Assembly (NCBI RefSeq): GCF_000485595.1
Contig: NW_014577170.1
Location: 483,762 to 510,058 of the forward strand
Source: Priapulus caudatus
Lineage: Eukaryota > Priapulida > Priapulimorpha > Priapulimorphida > Priapulidae
Reading direction: 5' to 3'
DNA length: 26,297 nt
A program made the translations under genes and the position numbers. Shown here piece by piece: positions 1-10,154 of the stretch (within the stretch, counting starts at the first letter, position 1; every line of letters starts with the position of its first letter). The notes beneath the pieces were generated by a model that was not told where the DNA came from, made no database searches, and was given only the letters and a program-made list of their open reading frames with translations.

Positions 1-349
1 GTAGGTGGTAGTGACCGAAGAAGAGGGAACAACTGTCATTTCGAATGTTGCACATGGCTGCGGGCTGGAATGCTTCATGCGGGAAGTCGCTGGCGAGCGA
101 ATCTGCGTGTGCTTCGAACCTCTCTCTGCTCTCTCTCGCTCTCTCTCACGAGTTGACCATGCAACACAGTATCCATGATAATAAGAACCACTCGTTGGTC
201 AAGTCCAGGATTTCAAATGCCGAGTTGAATTTCTGCCAAAGCGTGTTTCGATGCCGAGCGTAATCCTGGCGTCGATCGTATATCGTATCGTATTATCGGA
301 GACTCGGCTTTATGTAATTGGTGCGTTACTTGGTCTGCTACTTTCGTAG

Positions 350-497
350 GTTGTGGTGTCAGAAGATGCGGACTGCCCACTGGGCTGCTGCGTTGGCACA
401 GTTTTTTTTATTCCTATGCGCCACTCGCTTTTTGTCATTCATTATGTCTTCACAACCGCCGCCACTACCCCGGATGTACACAGAATGACAGGCTGCG
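350..497 (+). pseudogene. TMEM59: TMEM59 penultimate exon, second (left) copy with indels
   Basis: This is the counterpart of the transmembrane exon at 18912-19047, on the opposite strand. The acceptor TTTCGTAG precedes 350 and a donor CTGCG|GTATGC follows 497. It is 148 nt against 136 nt in the right copy, and one-base indels scramble the hydrophobic reading that is clear on the right. Homologous fragments such as GTVF and TTAATT survive in one frame only. The rest of this gene copy would lie left of the window. It may be a decayed duplicate or the same exon with sequencing errors. Confidence 0.7.
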
Positions 498-512
498 GTA
501 TGCTAACAGCTG

Positions 513-863
513 CGAGAGAGAGAGAGAGAGAGAGCGAGAGACGAGAGAGATGAGAGCTGAGATATCGAGAGAAGAGAGAGAGAGAGAGAGGAGAGTGATG
601 AGACGAGGCAGAGCGAGATGAGAGAGGAAGAGAGAGAAGACAGAGAGAAGAGAAGACGTGTGTGCAGACGACTCCGACCGCTCGCGAGCGAGGGAGAGAG
701 AGACGAGAGAGAGAGAGAGAGAGTAGAAGAAGACGAGAGAGAAGGAGGAGGAGGCGAGCGAGCGCAGGAGAGAGATGCCCGCACGGAGAGCAGAGAGAGA
801 GAGAGCACGAGAGAGAGAAGAGAGAGAGACGAGAGCAGAGAGAGAGAGAGAGGAGAGAGAGAC

Positions 864-895
<32 letters not shown>

Positions 896-1058
896 AGAGC
901 AGAGAGAGAGAGGAGAGGAGAGAGAGAGAGAGAGAGAGAGAGCAGAGAGAGACGAGAGAGCAGAGCAGCAGGAGAGAGAGAGAGAGCGAGCAGAGAGAGA
1001 GACGAGAGAGAGACGACGAAGAGAGAGAGAGAGAGAGAGAGCAGAGAGAGAGAGAGAG

Positions 1059-1119
<61 letters not shown>

Positions 1120-1130
1120 GAGAAGAAGAG
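513..1130. repeat. (GA)n-rich low-complexity block
   Basis: About 600 bases of GAGA interrupted by A, C and T. It lies in the intron between the two left-copy TMEM59 exons and corresponds to the (CT)n block at 18344-18899. Open frames through it give only Arg/Glu or Ser/Leu repeats and are not genes. Confidence 0.95.
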
Positions 1131-1713
1131 AGTACCAGATGGATTGACACCAGACTGACAGTATGCAAACGGATGGGAGAGGACAGGTGGAACAGACGTA
1201 TTGACGAGTAGATGGCAGAGAGGTGGATAACATGGAATCTGCAAATCAATAGATGAACAGACACTTGATGCACACAAGATGGAAGACAGCCATTAAAAAG
1301 TTCTAAGCATAGCGGCTAAAGCGGTCGATGTAAGTCATTTATTTCTTTAAGACTTAATATAACTTACGTCACAGAATTTTCTATGGTAAAATTTGTAAAA
1401 ATTGTTTGTTTGCCATTTTTACACTTAAGTGAAGAATCCGGAAAAACGTGACGGGGGATTAAGTCTTCATGTAGATTGTTGTATCGGACTAGTATGAGAA
1501 ATCAAGCGAGTGGACGATTGTATGTCTTCATAGTTGCTATGCTATGTAAGTCGGGGGAAGTATTTACTGAATAATACGTAAAGGAAGTAATGTTAACCAT
1601 AAAAAGTGAAGCAAAATTACAGTTATATTTTGTGAAAATAGTTGATATATTTATTTTTTATTTTTTTACTATTTAACGTGTGACGTAATAGCCCTTAAAC
1701 ATGTTTTCTGCAG

Positions 1714-1842
1714 TCATTGAGCATTAACGGAGACATGGAGCGCATGCAAGAAGTTGTAAGCGATGGCAAAGACCTTATTTGGATTCAACCCGACTGTGAA
1801 GCAGGCCGCTCTGCCAATAAACTGAAGGAAAGAAGATTATAA
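1714..1842 (+). pseudogene. TMEM59: TMEM59 terminal exon, second (left) copy
   Basis: The acceptor TTCTGCAG is followed by a frame opening SLSINGDMERMQ, the same start as the intact exon at 17677-17802. The core DGKDLIWIQPDCEAG is identical. It is 129 nt against 126 nt: indels alter the stretch after MQ and the C-terminus (GRSANKLKERRL instead of GPLPIKLKEEKI), yet the frame stays open to a stop at the homologous position. The matching upstream exon is scrambled, so this copy is probably not functional, or its consensus is poor. Confidence 0.75.
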
Positions 1843-3728
1843 GGGCAACAGCCGATTGTGCGCGGCGTGGTATCATGATTTGGGCCGTAGTACTAGAAAA
1901 ATAACACCCAAATATTGTGATTTGCTAACGGACGCCTTAATTGAGACACAAACCTACAGCAATAATCTAGAAAAAACAAAATTCCTGCTAGACGGGGCAA
2001 GTATCCCCCCATATAACTTAAATCAAGGCGATACCCATTGGAGACTGCCAGTGTGCACAAGTACAGCTGATGAGTTGACGGAAGTATTTTGCGGTTAATA
2101 TGGGGAGTAATGTTTACAAAGAATTCTGTTATGACTTAATTTTCAGACAACTACAGCTAAACTAAGCGCAGAGAAACTTCGCCCGGGGTATAAGTTGTGC
2201 CTCAATGTTTGTCTGAAGTTAAATGGGATACATGGACTATTTTGCGCAGTTGTTGTTACCATGATTTTCACATATATGCAAGTAGATGAAATATCAACCC
2301 TACAATACTGATCTATCTTAACAAATTCTAACTTCGCGCGAATGCAATGCTTGAAATAATTTTTACTGATCCCCTTGATGCTATCTTGTCTGAGTGAGAC
2401 ATTAAATAGAGCAGATTCCTGCATGGTAGAAGTTTCTGTGTGCAGCCCCAATAGAATGTTAAGAGCAAGGCTTTATCACTAGAAATTAGAATGGACCCAT
2501 GCAACTAAGTGGTTTATGGATTTTGGAAATGTCTTTTAAATGTCTTTATATCGTTTAAAATAGGTTCATTACTGTTTTCTCCGCTTATGTTGAGCTTGTC
2601 ATTGGTCGCCTCTCCCCATCTGAGTCTTTATCTCTCTATCTTCTCACATTACACACTCTTTCTCTTTGATCTCTCTTCCCCCTCTCTTTCACGTGCCTTT
2701 AATTATGTCACTCTGGACTGCCGTCTCTTCTAGACCATTTGTAGACATTTCTAGAGAGGAAGGTATATGGTTCCATTTAACACTGAATTGGCTACCTTTT
2801 GATTCTGTACCTTGAAATGTCCGCTTTCGAATCATATCATGGCATAACCCTTGCCGTTTTTCCATGGTCTCGGTCGTCATCTTTATCGGCCATCAGTGCC
2901 TATTATGCCTTTGCTAATCAACACTATAACTTGTATCTTTATCCGCTATACATGTTGATTAAAATATATTAGCGATAATTATTGCGTCGGCTTTCTTTTA
3001 CAATCGTTAATTTTCGGATGCAGATATATTGTAATCCGGTGTGGGGTGGAATGTATGTGTGAATGCGTCGCTGTAGAACTTATATGAGGACTTGATCACA
3101 CTTTATTGTTTTTGCGGGGGAAGCCAACATTTCATTCCTATGTGGTGACGTGGATGACATCACGGATTTCGTCTAGCGCGGCTGTAGTATAGAAATTGCG
3201 AATTGGCGGAAAAACGATAATTGTAGTAGCTCCTTTTGTGGTCTGCATTTCCAGAGCATGCGGCATGTCCCAAATCCAGGCAAAATGGTGTATGTATGAT
3301 AATATAACAGAGCGGTGCAAGAAGGGTAGGTTGCACAAATTGTATACTGTTGAGTATGTGCATATTGTACGTGTCGGTGAGGAAATGTGTTATGATGTGA
3401 CCATGTATTAAGGATTTGGAACAAAACGAGAAGGTTATCATGGAATGGCTGTGTCGCACCCCTGTTAATTAAGTTAAGTAGGTGACGAAAGAATAAATTT
3501 ATTCGATTTATTGGGTATACAAAATTAAAGCCAGAGTTCCTCAGTTATGTGGTATTCTGTTAGAACGCAATAACACTGTTTGCCAGCATAAACATGATCG
3601 TCTGGCGCACCAAGTTTTTAAGGAACTATAAGAAATTTGTGATATAATCAACCATTTAATTATAATACAATAAATGTTGCTTCACTGGCACATTTCGGTT
3701 ATAACGAGGTAAGAACTAATTGGGAGAT
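1843..3728. other. 3' flank of left TMEM59 copy, no further gene seen
   Basis: AT-rich sequence matching the inverted 15867-17676 almost throughout. I see no additional exon with conserved protein sequence. Short open frames here have broken counterparts in the other copy, which argues against coding. Confidence 0.6.
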
Positions 3729-3934
3729 CAGGGGCGCGTGTACACAGGGGGGGGGGGGGGGGCTCCAGAGGGTCGCCCCCCCCCTGCTCCGCGCAGATAA
3801 ACGCATCTGAAGGGGTCCTAACTCTCCAACAAAATTTCGGTGGAGGCCCCAGACCCCCACTTCGCGGCTGCTTGCAAGGTTTAGCTTACGTTAGACCCCC
3901 ACCCCCCTTGGTCCTAAATCCTTACACACCCCTG
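3729..3934. mobile_element. Short CAGGGG-ended inverted-repeat element (left copy)
   Basis: It begins CAGGGGCGCGTGTACA and ends TTACACACCCCTG, imperfect terminal inverted repeats; the interior has long G and C runs. The same element lies at 15678-15866 within the inverted copy of segment A, so it predates the duplication. Length (about 200 bp), lack of coding capacity and CAGGG termini suggest a non-autonomous hAT-like MITE. I could not find a clean 8-bp target duplication. Confidence 0.55.
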
Positions 3935-4246
3935 CGAGATATGAGATATACTATTCAAGCGTTTAATCGTCGACTTGTCGATTCATTAGCCAACTTCTAC
4001 CGAGATTTACTCAAAATAGTTCCCCGAGTTTTATACTACTTGCTAGGACGTCAAGAACAAATGGGGGGGGGGGCCATGATTCGCAAGCCAATATTGAACC
4101 TGACCAAAGTCTATTAAGTTAAAGTAAATCCTTGTCTCCCAAGTTGTTCAACTGATATATCCATCACGTGTTTCTATTTCCGCTCGATTTTTTCTTCTAA
4201 TTCCATCTTTTTGATGTGTCTATGTGACTACATTGAATACTTTACA

Positions 4247-5598
4247 CTCGGCCTAGTCACTGCAGCACACAGGACTTGGCACGGTGGTTGAAAGCCTAAA
4301 AGTCTCCAGGGCTGCAGGGCTCTGGTAATATGGGGGAAGCTCCAGGGGATGTTCCATAGTCTGGTCCCCCTCACCGTCACATTCGATTGGGCCATCCCAA
4401 CGAGATCCAGACTGAGATCGAGATTGAGAAATACGGTTAAGAGTGACTTACTCAGCCAGTCGGCGCGATGCGACTTGGCTTCTACATTCATCATGGGTTC
4501 ACTATGGGAGGCAAGTTCAGTCCTATAGGCCATCTCATTGTCCCAGTCTGCATAGCTCCCCAGCTTGTTCCTCTTGTCTACTGCAAATAAATGCAACACT
4601 TGATAATTCTGCACAGAGCAGTCATACGTAACATCTCTCGGTTGCTTAAATAATTCCAGCAGTGCTGATAAAAATGTGTATTCAAATATGGGGGGCCCCT
4701 TTATGACCTTAAATGGATATTCCCTCAAACTTTCAAGCGGTAAACATATAATCAAGCAAAAATGAATTATTTTAACATTGCACGCTTCTACTTGCCTATA
4801 TATGTGCAATAGGTGAAAAAAAATTGCTCAGGAATACGTTCATTCAAAGCTTTTAGACTACAAAGTGAAACGTTTGGGTCGAATGTTTCAAACGCGTTTA
4901 CCGTTGACACTATGCGGCGATTGTTCCGCTCCGCACACTTGCCGTGTTATGTTACTTATGTATGTATGAACCATGCTGTAACATGTGTTTTGCACATGTT
5001 CATTGCATTAGTAATTGTAGATAGATTTAGTTGTACATAGAAGCAGGGTTGGGCGTTTAGCATATAGATGAGAAATAGCTAGGTTGGGACTAGCGGACGA
5101 GTTACACATCTGCGGGTCAGATGTGGTTTTCGTGCGCTCTCATTTGAATAGCAGAGTGTTAGTGTGTGTGATTGGCTAGGGTAGAGTAGAGCTGGACAGT
5201 GATTGGATAAGAGAGTGATATATAAGACTTTAGAGGATTTTGAAGAAGGGTTGGAACTGACGGTTGGGACGGTTGGAACTGACGGTTGGGAACAGGACAG
5301 GACGGGACGACGAGATGGTGACTGTTATGTTTGTAAACAATATATTTCTTTAATTGAACACAAATTCTATATTATGTCTTCTTGATTATTTATACTATAA
5401 ATTATAACATACAAGCTACGTCCCTACAATGCTATGTAAAATTATACACACTGGCAGGTTTATATGATCCAATGGTTTTTCTGGTCACGTACATGGCTAG
5501 CTGATAGGCGGGAAAGCGCAACGTTTTTATTGCTGGGAGATTATAGAGTGATATTCTGAGCGAGCGAGTCGAGAGTCCTATCAGGTTTTGTTGGGTTT
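4247..5598 (+). repeat. Segment B, first copy of a ~1.4-kb repeat
   Basis: It opens CTCGGCCTAGTCACTGCAG and closes with AGGTTTTGTTGGGTTT. It is repeated in the same orientation at 19370-20797 with many one-base indels. No conserved protein reading was found; the 193-residue reverse frame at 4228-4809 is broken in the second copy. It lies 70 bases before the NCKAP1 exon, so it sits in that gene's last intron. It is probably a dispersed repeat, possibly LTR-related (see 4945-5409). Confidence 0.85.
4945..5409 (+). mobile_element. LTR-like subregion of segment B
   Basis: The subregion is bounded by TGTTAT and ATAACA, the short inverted ends typical of LTRs. Inside are two ATTGG (inverted CCAAT) motifs followed closely by a TATA-like GATATATAAG at about 5217-5226. 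The same arrangement recurs at 20107-20587, although one ATTGG is altered there. No primer-binding site, polypurine tract or flanking target duplication is evident, so the class is uncertain. Confidence 0.3.
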
Positions 5599-5667
5599 GT
5601 ACTTGATAACGCTCGCGTAACATTGCTCGGCACATTCTCGATCGTTCCCTTGCTCGTGTCGCTACAG

Positions 5668-5893
5668 GTTGAAGGAGTTCCTGGCGCTGGCGTCGTCCAG
5701 CCTGCTCAAGCTCGGCTACGAGACGGACAAGGAGGTGGTGCGCAACCGCGAGTCCGTCTACCTTCTGCTAGACGAGGTCGTCAAGGAGTCGGCCTTCCTC
5801 ACGATGGACCTGCTCGAGTCCTGCTTCCCGTACGCGCTCATCAGGAACGCCTACCACGCCGTGTGCAGACAGTCGGAGCTGTACGCCGGATGA
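5668..5893 (+). CDS. NCKAP1: NCKAP1 (Hem/Nap1) terminal coding exon
   Basis: NCKAP1 is a core subunit of the WAVE regulatory complex, pairing with CYFIP to relay Rac signals to Arp2/3-driven actin assembly at the plasma membrane. After the acceptor CGCTACAG the frame reads [16 protein letters not shown], then [19 protein letters not shown], then [20 protein letters not shown] and a short tail ending at TGA. This is the highly conserved C-terminus of the HEM family; [13 protein letters not shown] is diagnostic. The exon is open, free of indels and GC-rich compared with its surroundings. Only this exon is present: all upstream exons must lie more than 5.6 kb to the left, beyond segments A and B. 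A vertebrate-style NCKAP1/NCKAP1L distinction cannot be made from this exon. It converges on FTSJ1, which ends about 1.9 kb away on the opposite strand. Confidence 0.92.
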
Positions 5894-6433
5894 GGGCGTG
5901 GTGGGGCGTGGAGGGGTGCAGGCACGGGGCGTCCGTGTGCCGTACTCGGTGGATGATGAGATGGCGATCGATGAGGGGGAGGCAAGGATCGAGCACGATT
6001 GTGACGATTCTACGGGATCCCGCGTGGGTTTGGCCGGCGCAGATCGCTAGATTCGCACACTAGAAAATCATCTCTGTAGGCGCTGCTTCGCGTGAGACGG
6101 CGAGGTCCCCGTGAATTTACGATCGCGAGCGCGCCAGCCAACGACTAGCTCATGGCTGTTATCGTGATGCGCGTGAGCGTGTCACTTCCGACACGAGTCG
6201 TGGGGGGTGCGAGCGATGAGAGAAACAGCAAACAACTCCAACGTAGCGATCACGTTCGGAGTGTAATTGGGGAACGAAATTGCAATTGCAGATGGCTGCA
6301 ATTGTCAAGGTATTGGTGCATATTTTCCAATCATGGGTAATCATGGCACAACAAAGAGTCATGTAGTATCTTGTTTACAGGAAGAGTACATCCTCTATAT
6401 GTTATACAGTTTAGGGCACTACACTTGTGGTAC

Positions 6434-6453
6434 ATATATATATATATATATAT
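6434..6453. repeat. (TA)n microsatellite
   Basis: About ten TA units in the region downstream of NCKAP1. Confidence 0.9.
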
Positions 6454-7237
6454 TACATGACAAATTCAAGACATTGAGCTAACTAAAGATGAAAATGCAT
6501 TCTTTGTACAGATGAACGTAAGTTTCGTAATTGGTGTTTAATCTTAGCAATGGCCTATCCAAGTGTATTTATCTCTGCCACCGTGTGGGAATCTATATCG
6601 GCTATATTCATGTAAACCCTGGAAATCAACCTAATTCAAAACGAGTCTAGAATCTGCCTTCAGCATTACTGCCTTGGAGCAATGTTTTGCGCTCTATCAC
6701 TGTGCTTGTTTTTATCCTCTGAATACTTTGTTACATATTTCCCAGACAAAGTGTCTATCGTAGTGGAGATTTTTATATATACATAGTACCAATATGAGAC
6801 TCCAAGAAGTATTAGACCTAATTTCGCGTGACAGAATGAGAGATAGGGCAAGCAACATTGAAATGATGGTAGCAGGATTAACACTTGTGTGAAATGTATT
6901 CACATTTGACCAATACATGATGCACCTTGTTGAATTACGTGACATATGTTACATAATATTTGTAACGTTACACGGATAGAAGGGGCTTTACGCTTAGATT
7001 AAGTGGCATGTGTTTTGTATACCAGTTTAATTATACATGATTTTGTAATTTATCAAATGTCAACCATGTTTAAATATGTAGAGAAAAGATGAATCGGTTT
7101 GCGTCACACAAACGGCCAACAAACGGCCAGCAAACGTGACTTATGTAACTTGTTTATTGTTAATCTGAGTAATTAAATTATATACACTACAATCATGGAT
7201 ATCTAGTCTACTTCAGTTGAACGTAATGTTTGTCAAT

Positions 7238-7398
7238 CGATTATTATATTATTCAGATATTATATTATTAGATGCAATGTTAGCTGCTCTGGGATGACAT
7301 CACATTTTAATTACATTCAACATTTTTTCGATTATTATATTATTTAGAGGGATGCAATATTAGCTGCTCTGGAGCGACATCACATTTTTAATTACATT
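7238..7398 (+). repeat. Imperfect tandem duplication (~75-80 bp, two copies)
   Basis: Both copies run CGATTATTATATTATT, then GATGCAAT.TTAGCTGCTCT, then GACATCACATTTT and AATTACATT. Copy one is 7238-7317 and copy two 7329-7398. It is non-coding and lies just past the FTSJ1 3' end. Confidence 0.8.
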
Positions 7399-7791
7399 TC
7401 TTAACAAGTTTAGCATCACAACACCTTCTCTCTCAGTGATAACTTCACTGGTTTCAGCACTGCTTTTATATCAGTATCATGGTAATCATATAGTATTACC
7501 TTCCCATTATTTTATCTGGCTATGGATCAGAAATACGATAGCATCATTTTTATATGTGGTGCTTGTATTATTCAATACCAATCAAGAGGTTTCCCACCAT
7601 GGAATTTAGATTACTATTTACTATTTCTACTACTTATTTTACTATTCTACTATTTAGATATATACTTTGGACTAGCACCCCCCATTTAATTTTCTTGTGG
7701 AATATCATATACTATCGTACTTTAAATTCGGGCATTAACTGCTCGTCATATCGATTAATTAACATCAACAGTGCAGCTAAGAAATGCTTAC

Positions 7792-7895
7792 CTGTAGAGG
7801 GTAAGTCATGTCGGAGTCGTATGCACTGAGATCTCCACAGGCCAGAAATGGCACTATCACCCTGTTTATTCCTTCCAGGCTATTGAAATCCATGT
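7792..7895 (-). CDS. FTSJ1: FTSJ1 exon 9 (last one identified)
   Basis: The acceptor TTTCAG at the high end and donor GTAAGC at the low end bracket 104 nt. It completes a D codon from exon 8 and reads [20 protein letters not shown] followed by [14 protein letters not shown], matching the animal FTSJ1 block before the variable tail. It ends in phase 0. If the donor were not used, translation would stop four codons later. A tiny exon at about 7502-7525 giving PDKIMGR and a stop is possible but unproven. Confidence 0.9.
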
Positions 7896-10078
7896 CTGAA
7901 ATGTGAGCATATGTGATAGCATGAACATGTCCATTAATCTGTAGAGATATTTGTGATGATAAGCATAGAACAATGCATGCTCAAGGGCAGATAGTGTACC
8001 AGTCTACGCTGAAATGAATCCACCATTAAGTTTTAAGTCTATATCTCATGTGATGCAATTTCCCCCTGTTTAAATTATGTTTCTGACTTGGTCTACCTAC
8101 CGTAATGATGATCAAGAAGTGGGTTGGACATATTCGGAACGTAGCCATCTGGTGGTGAATAGTTCTGACACACAGCAAATGCCTCTGAAATCACAAACAA
8201 TAACCACTAAATTTATGTTTAAATTATTAAATTTATTTAAAAAATTATTATTAAAATTATAAATTTGAGACCAAAGTTTAATGGTTACACAGTACATTGG
8301 AATTATGTCCATAAGAGAATGATTCATGTAGCCAAAACACAGTTGCTTTCAATTGTTTATATATACTGCTGGCTACATTTGATGTATATTATATGGAATT
8401 TACCTATGCTGGAGTTTCTGCTACTGCTTGGTTTAGCGATTGTCACATTTGGAAAGAAGATCTTGAGCTGTGAGTATAAGAGTGTGACATCTTTGCCTCT
8501 GAAGATCTACAGCAAAATCAACGTACCCTCAGCACTTGACACACCCATGAATGTTACTTAAAAAGATGCAAGGTGAAATGTGTACATGTACACGTGCACA
8601 ACGTACAAAGTTGCATGCATGGTATTGGCAGATATTTGGCCGCATGGAAACAGACACCATTTCGCCAGTTCATGAGATGCCGGATAATGAAGTAGTTAAC
8701 ATATTGTGTAGAATTTGTACATTAAGATAATTTTTGAGATTCACAGATGAAAATATTGGGATTTACATTTTTGCTTTGATATTTTTGTGTAGTTGATAAT
8801 TTATTGATGGAACCATCAATGATGATACTTGAATAAGCATAATATTCACACGAATTAAAGCAACTGCCTATTTATATTCTTGTTTGCATGCTAAGCAATT
8901 TTGACTTAGATGTGCAGATGAAAGAATACTGTACGGTTCTGCCACCTATCGGAAAATCTTAGAACAACAGAGGATCACAATTATACCCATAGTAGATCTC
9001 CCGGTGTAGCTCCTTAACTTCCCCTACAGGAGCTTATTCTCCTGTGGCGAGAGTGAAGGGGCTACGCGAGTAGAACTACAACAGTGGCTACTAGTGATTT
9101 TTCACTATAGTGAAGGTGTGTACACTGTAGTGTAATCGCTAGTGCATTCTAACACCGTCGACATACCTTTGCTACGAACGTTCCTCCACGCTTGAGCACA
9201 TGCGTCGTGATATTCAGTGCCTGCATTGTAAAATAAACAAGCATGTCATTGTGTTGTCGATCCTCAATAATTACGACAACATTTTAGCCATCATCACACG
9301 AAAACACGGGAAAGTAATTCGCTCTTTAATTTTTATATGAAATTAGTTACTTGTCTTTTCACATCGTAATTTTGTATTCTTAACAAGCCAAGTGTCCATA
9401 GCCAAAGAATTGTGTACTGTTACACATTTATCAAGCTACGGGTATCGTAGTAAATATGGACTGCCATCTGCAGTTATTCACATGATACTTACAGCCAATA
9501 GCAGCTGTGCCTGTATGTACTCATCCACATCATGAAGGCCGGTCACTGTAACAAAAGTTTAATGCATTTATATATCTTTTTACTTTCTGGTAAAAATTCT
9601 GGGGCCCAGCATTATTTTTTATTCATCTTGGGCGAATGGACGAGTGTTAATTTTCATCACTGCAGTACTGAGTGTACTACATAATATAACAAGATAATAA
9701 TTAACTAATGTATATATATAATTATAACAAAATGATAAATGCATAATTACCATCAGGTGCTCCATCACAGACGACCAAATCTGCTGCTTCACCTTCAAAG
9801 TTTCTAATTATCTCTTGCGCTGTGAACTCCTATAACAAAAAAGGAAGTGTATGGAATGTCCTGGCATTTCCATGTACATGCATTTACGCATATTACACAA
9901 GCACGCACATTCACGTATGTTACACATGCATGCACCCCACTCAAACTTACAGAAAGAACATTTATGTTCTGTCATTGACAAATGAATATAAGCAACAACA
10001 CGCCAAAATTGACAATTATTTTCTGTGTATCTTTTTGGTACATTAGTTCAACACGACATTACATACACATGCACATAG

Positions 10079-10154
<76 letters not shown>

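Larger units (their letters stand above)
1..4243 (+). repeat. Segment A, left copy of a ~4-kb inverted duplication
   Basis: Reading the reverse complement of 15343-19368 reproduces this stretch in order: the TMEM59 penultimate exon, a long (GA)n block, the terminal TMEM59 exon, the 3' flank, a CAGGGG-ended element, and a tail ending in GAATACTTT. Differences are substitutions and many one-base indels; by eye roughly nine tenths of bases match. The homology starts at the first base of the window, so the true left boundary lies outside. The right boundary is where segment B begins (about 4247). Confidence 0.9.
5894..7791. other. NCKAP1 3' UTR and intergenic region between convergent genes
   Basis: The first few hundred bases after the NCKAP1 stop stay GC-rich and probably include its 3' UTR; no canonical AATAAA was spotted there. 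The rest is AT-rich and holds a (TA)n run (6434-6453), a 10-bp tandem repeat with unit ACAAACGGCC (7107-7138) and a ~75-bp duplication (7238-7398). No conserved exon was recognised, although the missing C-terminal exon of FTSJ1 would be expected here. Confidence 0.6.

Noticed and set aside
442-1277. Long Ser/Leu and Arg/Glu open frames on both strands
   Set aside because: They run through (GA)n/(CT)n low-complexity DNA, which leaves several frames open by composition; no conserved residues.
3138-3459. Overlapping open frames on both strands in segment A, echoed at 16180-16451
   Set aside because: The two copies do not keep the same frame, so these are non-coding homologous sequence.
4228-4809. 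193-codon open frame on the - strand in segment B
   Set aside because: The second copy of B breaks this frame repeatedly, and no family is recognisable.
5623-6063. 146-codon frame overlapping the NCKAP1 exon
   Set aside because: It is a shifted reading of the GC-rich NCKAP1 exon and its 3' UTR.
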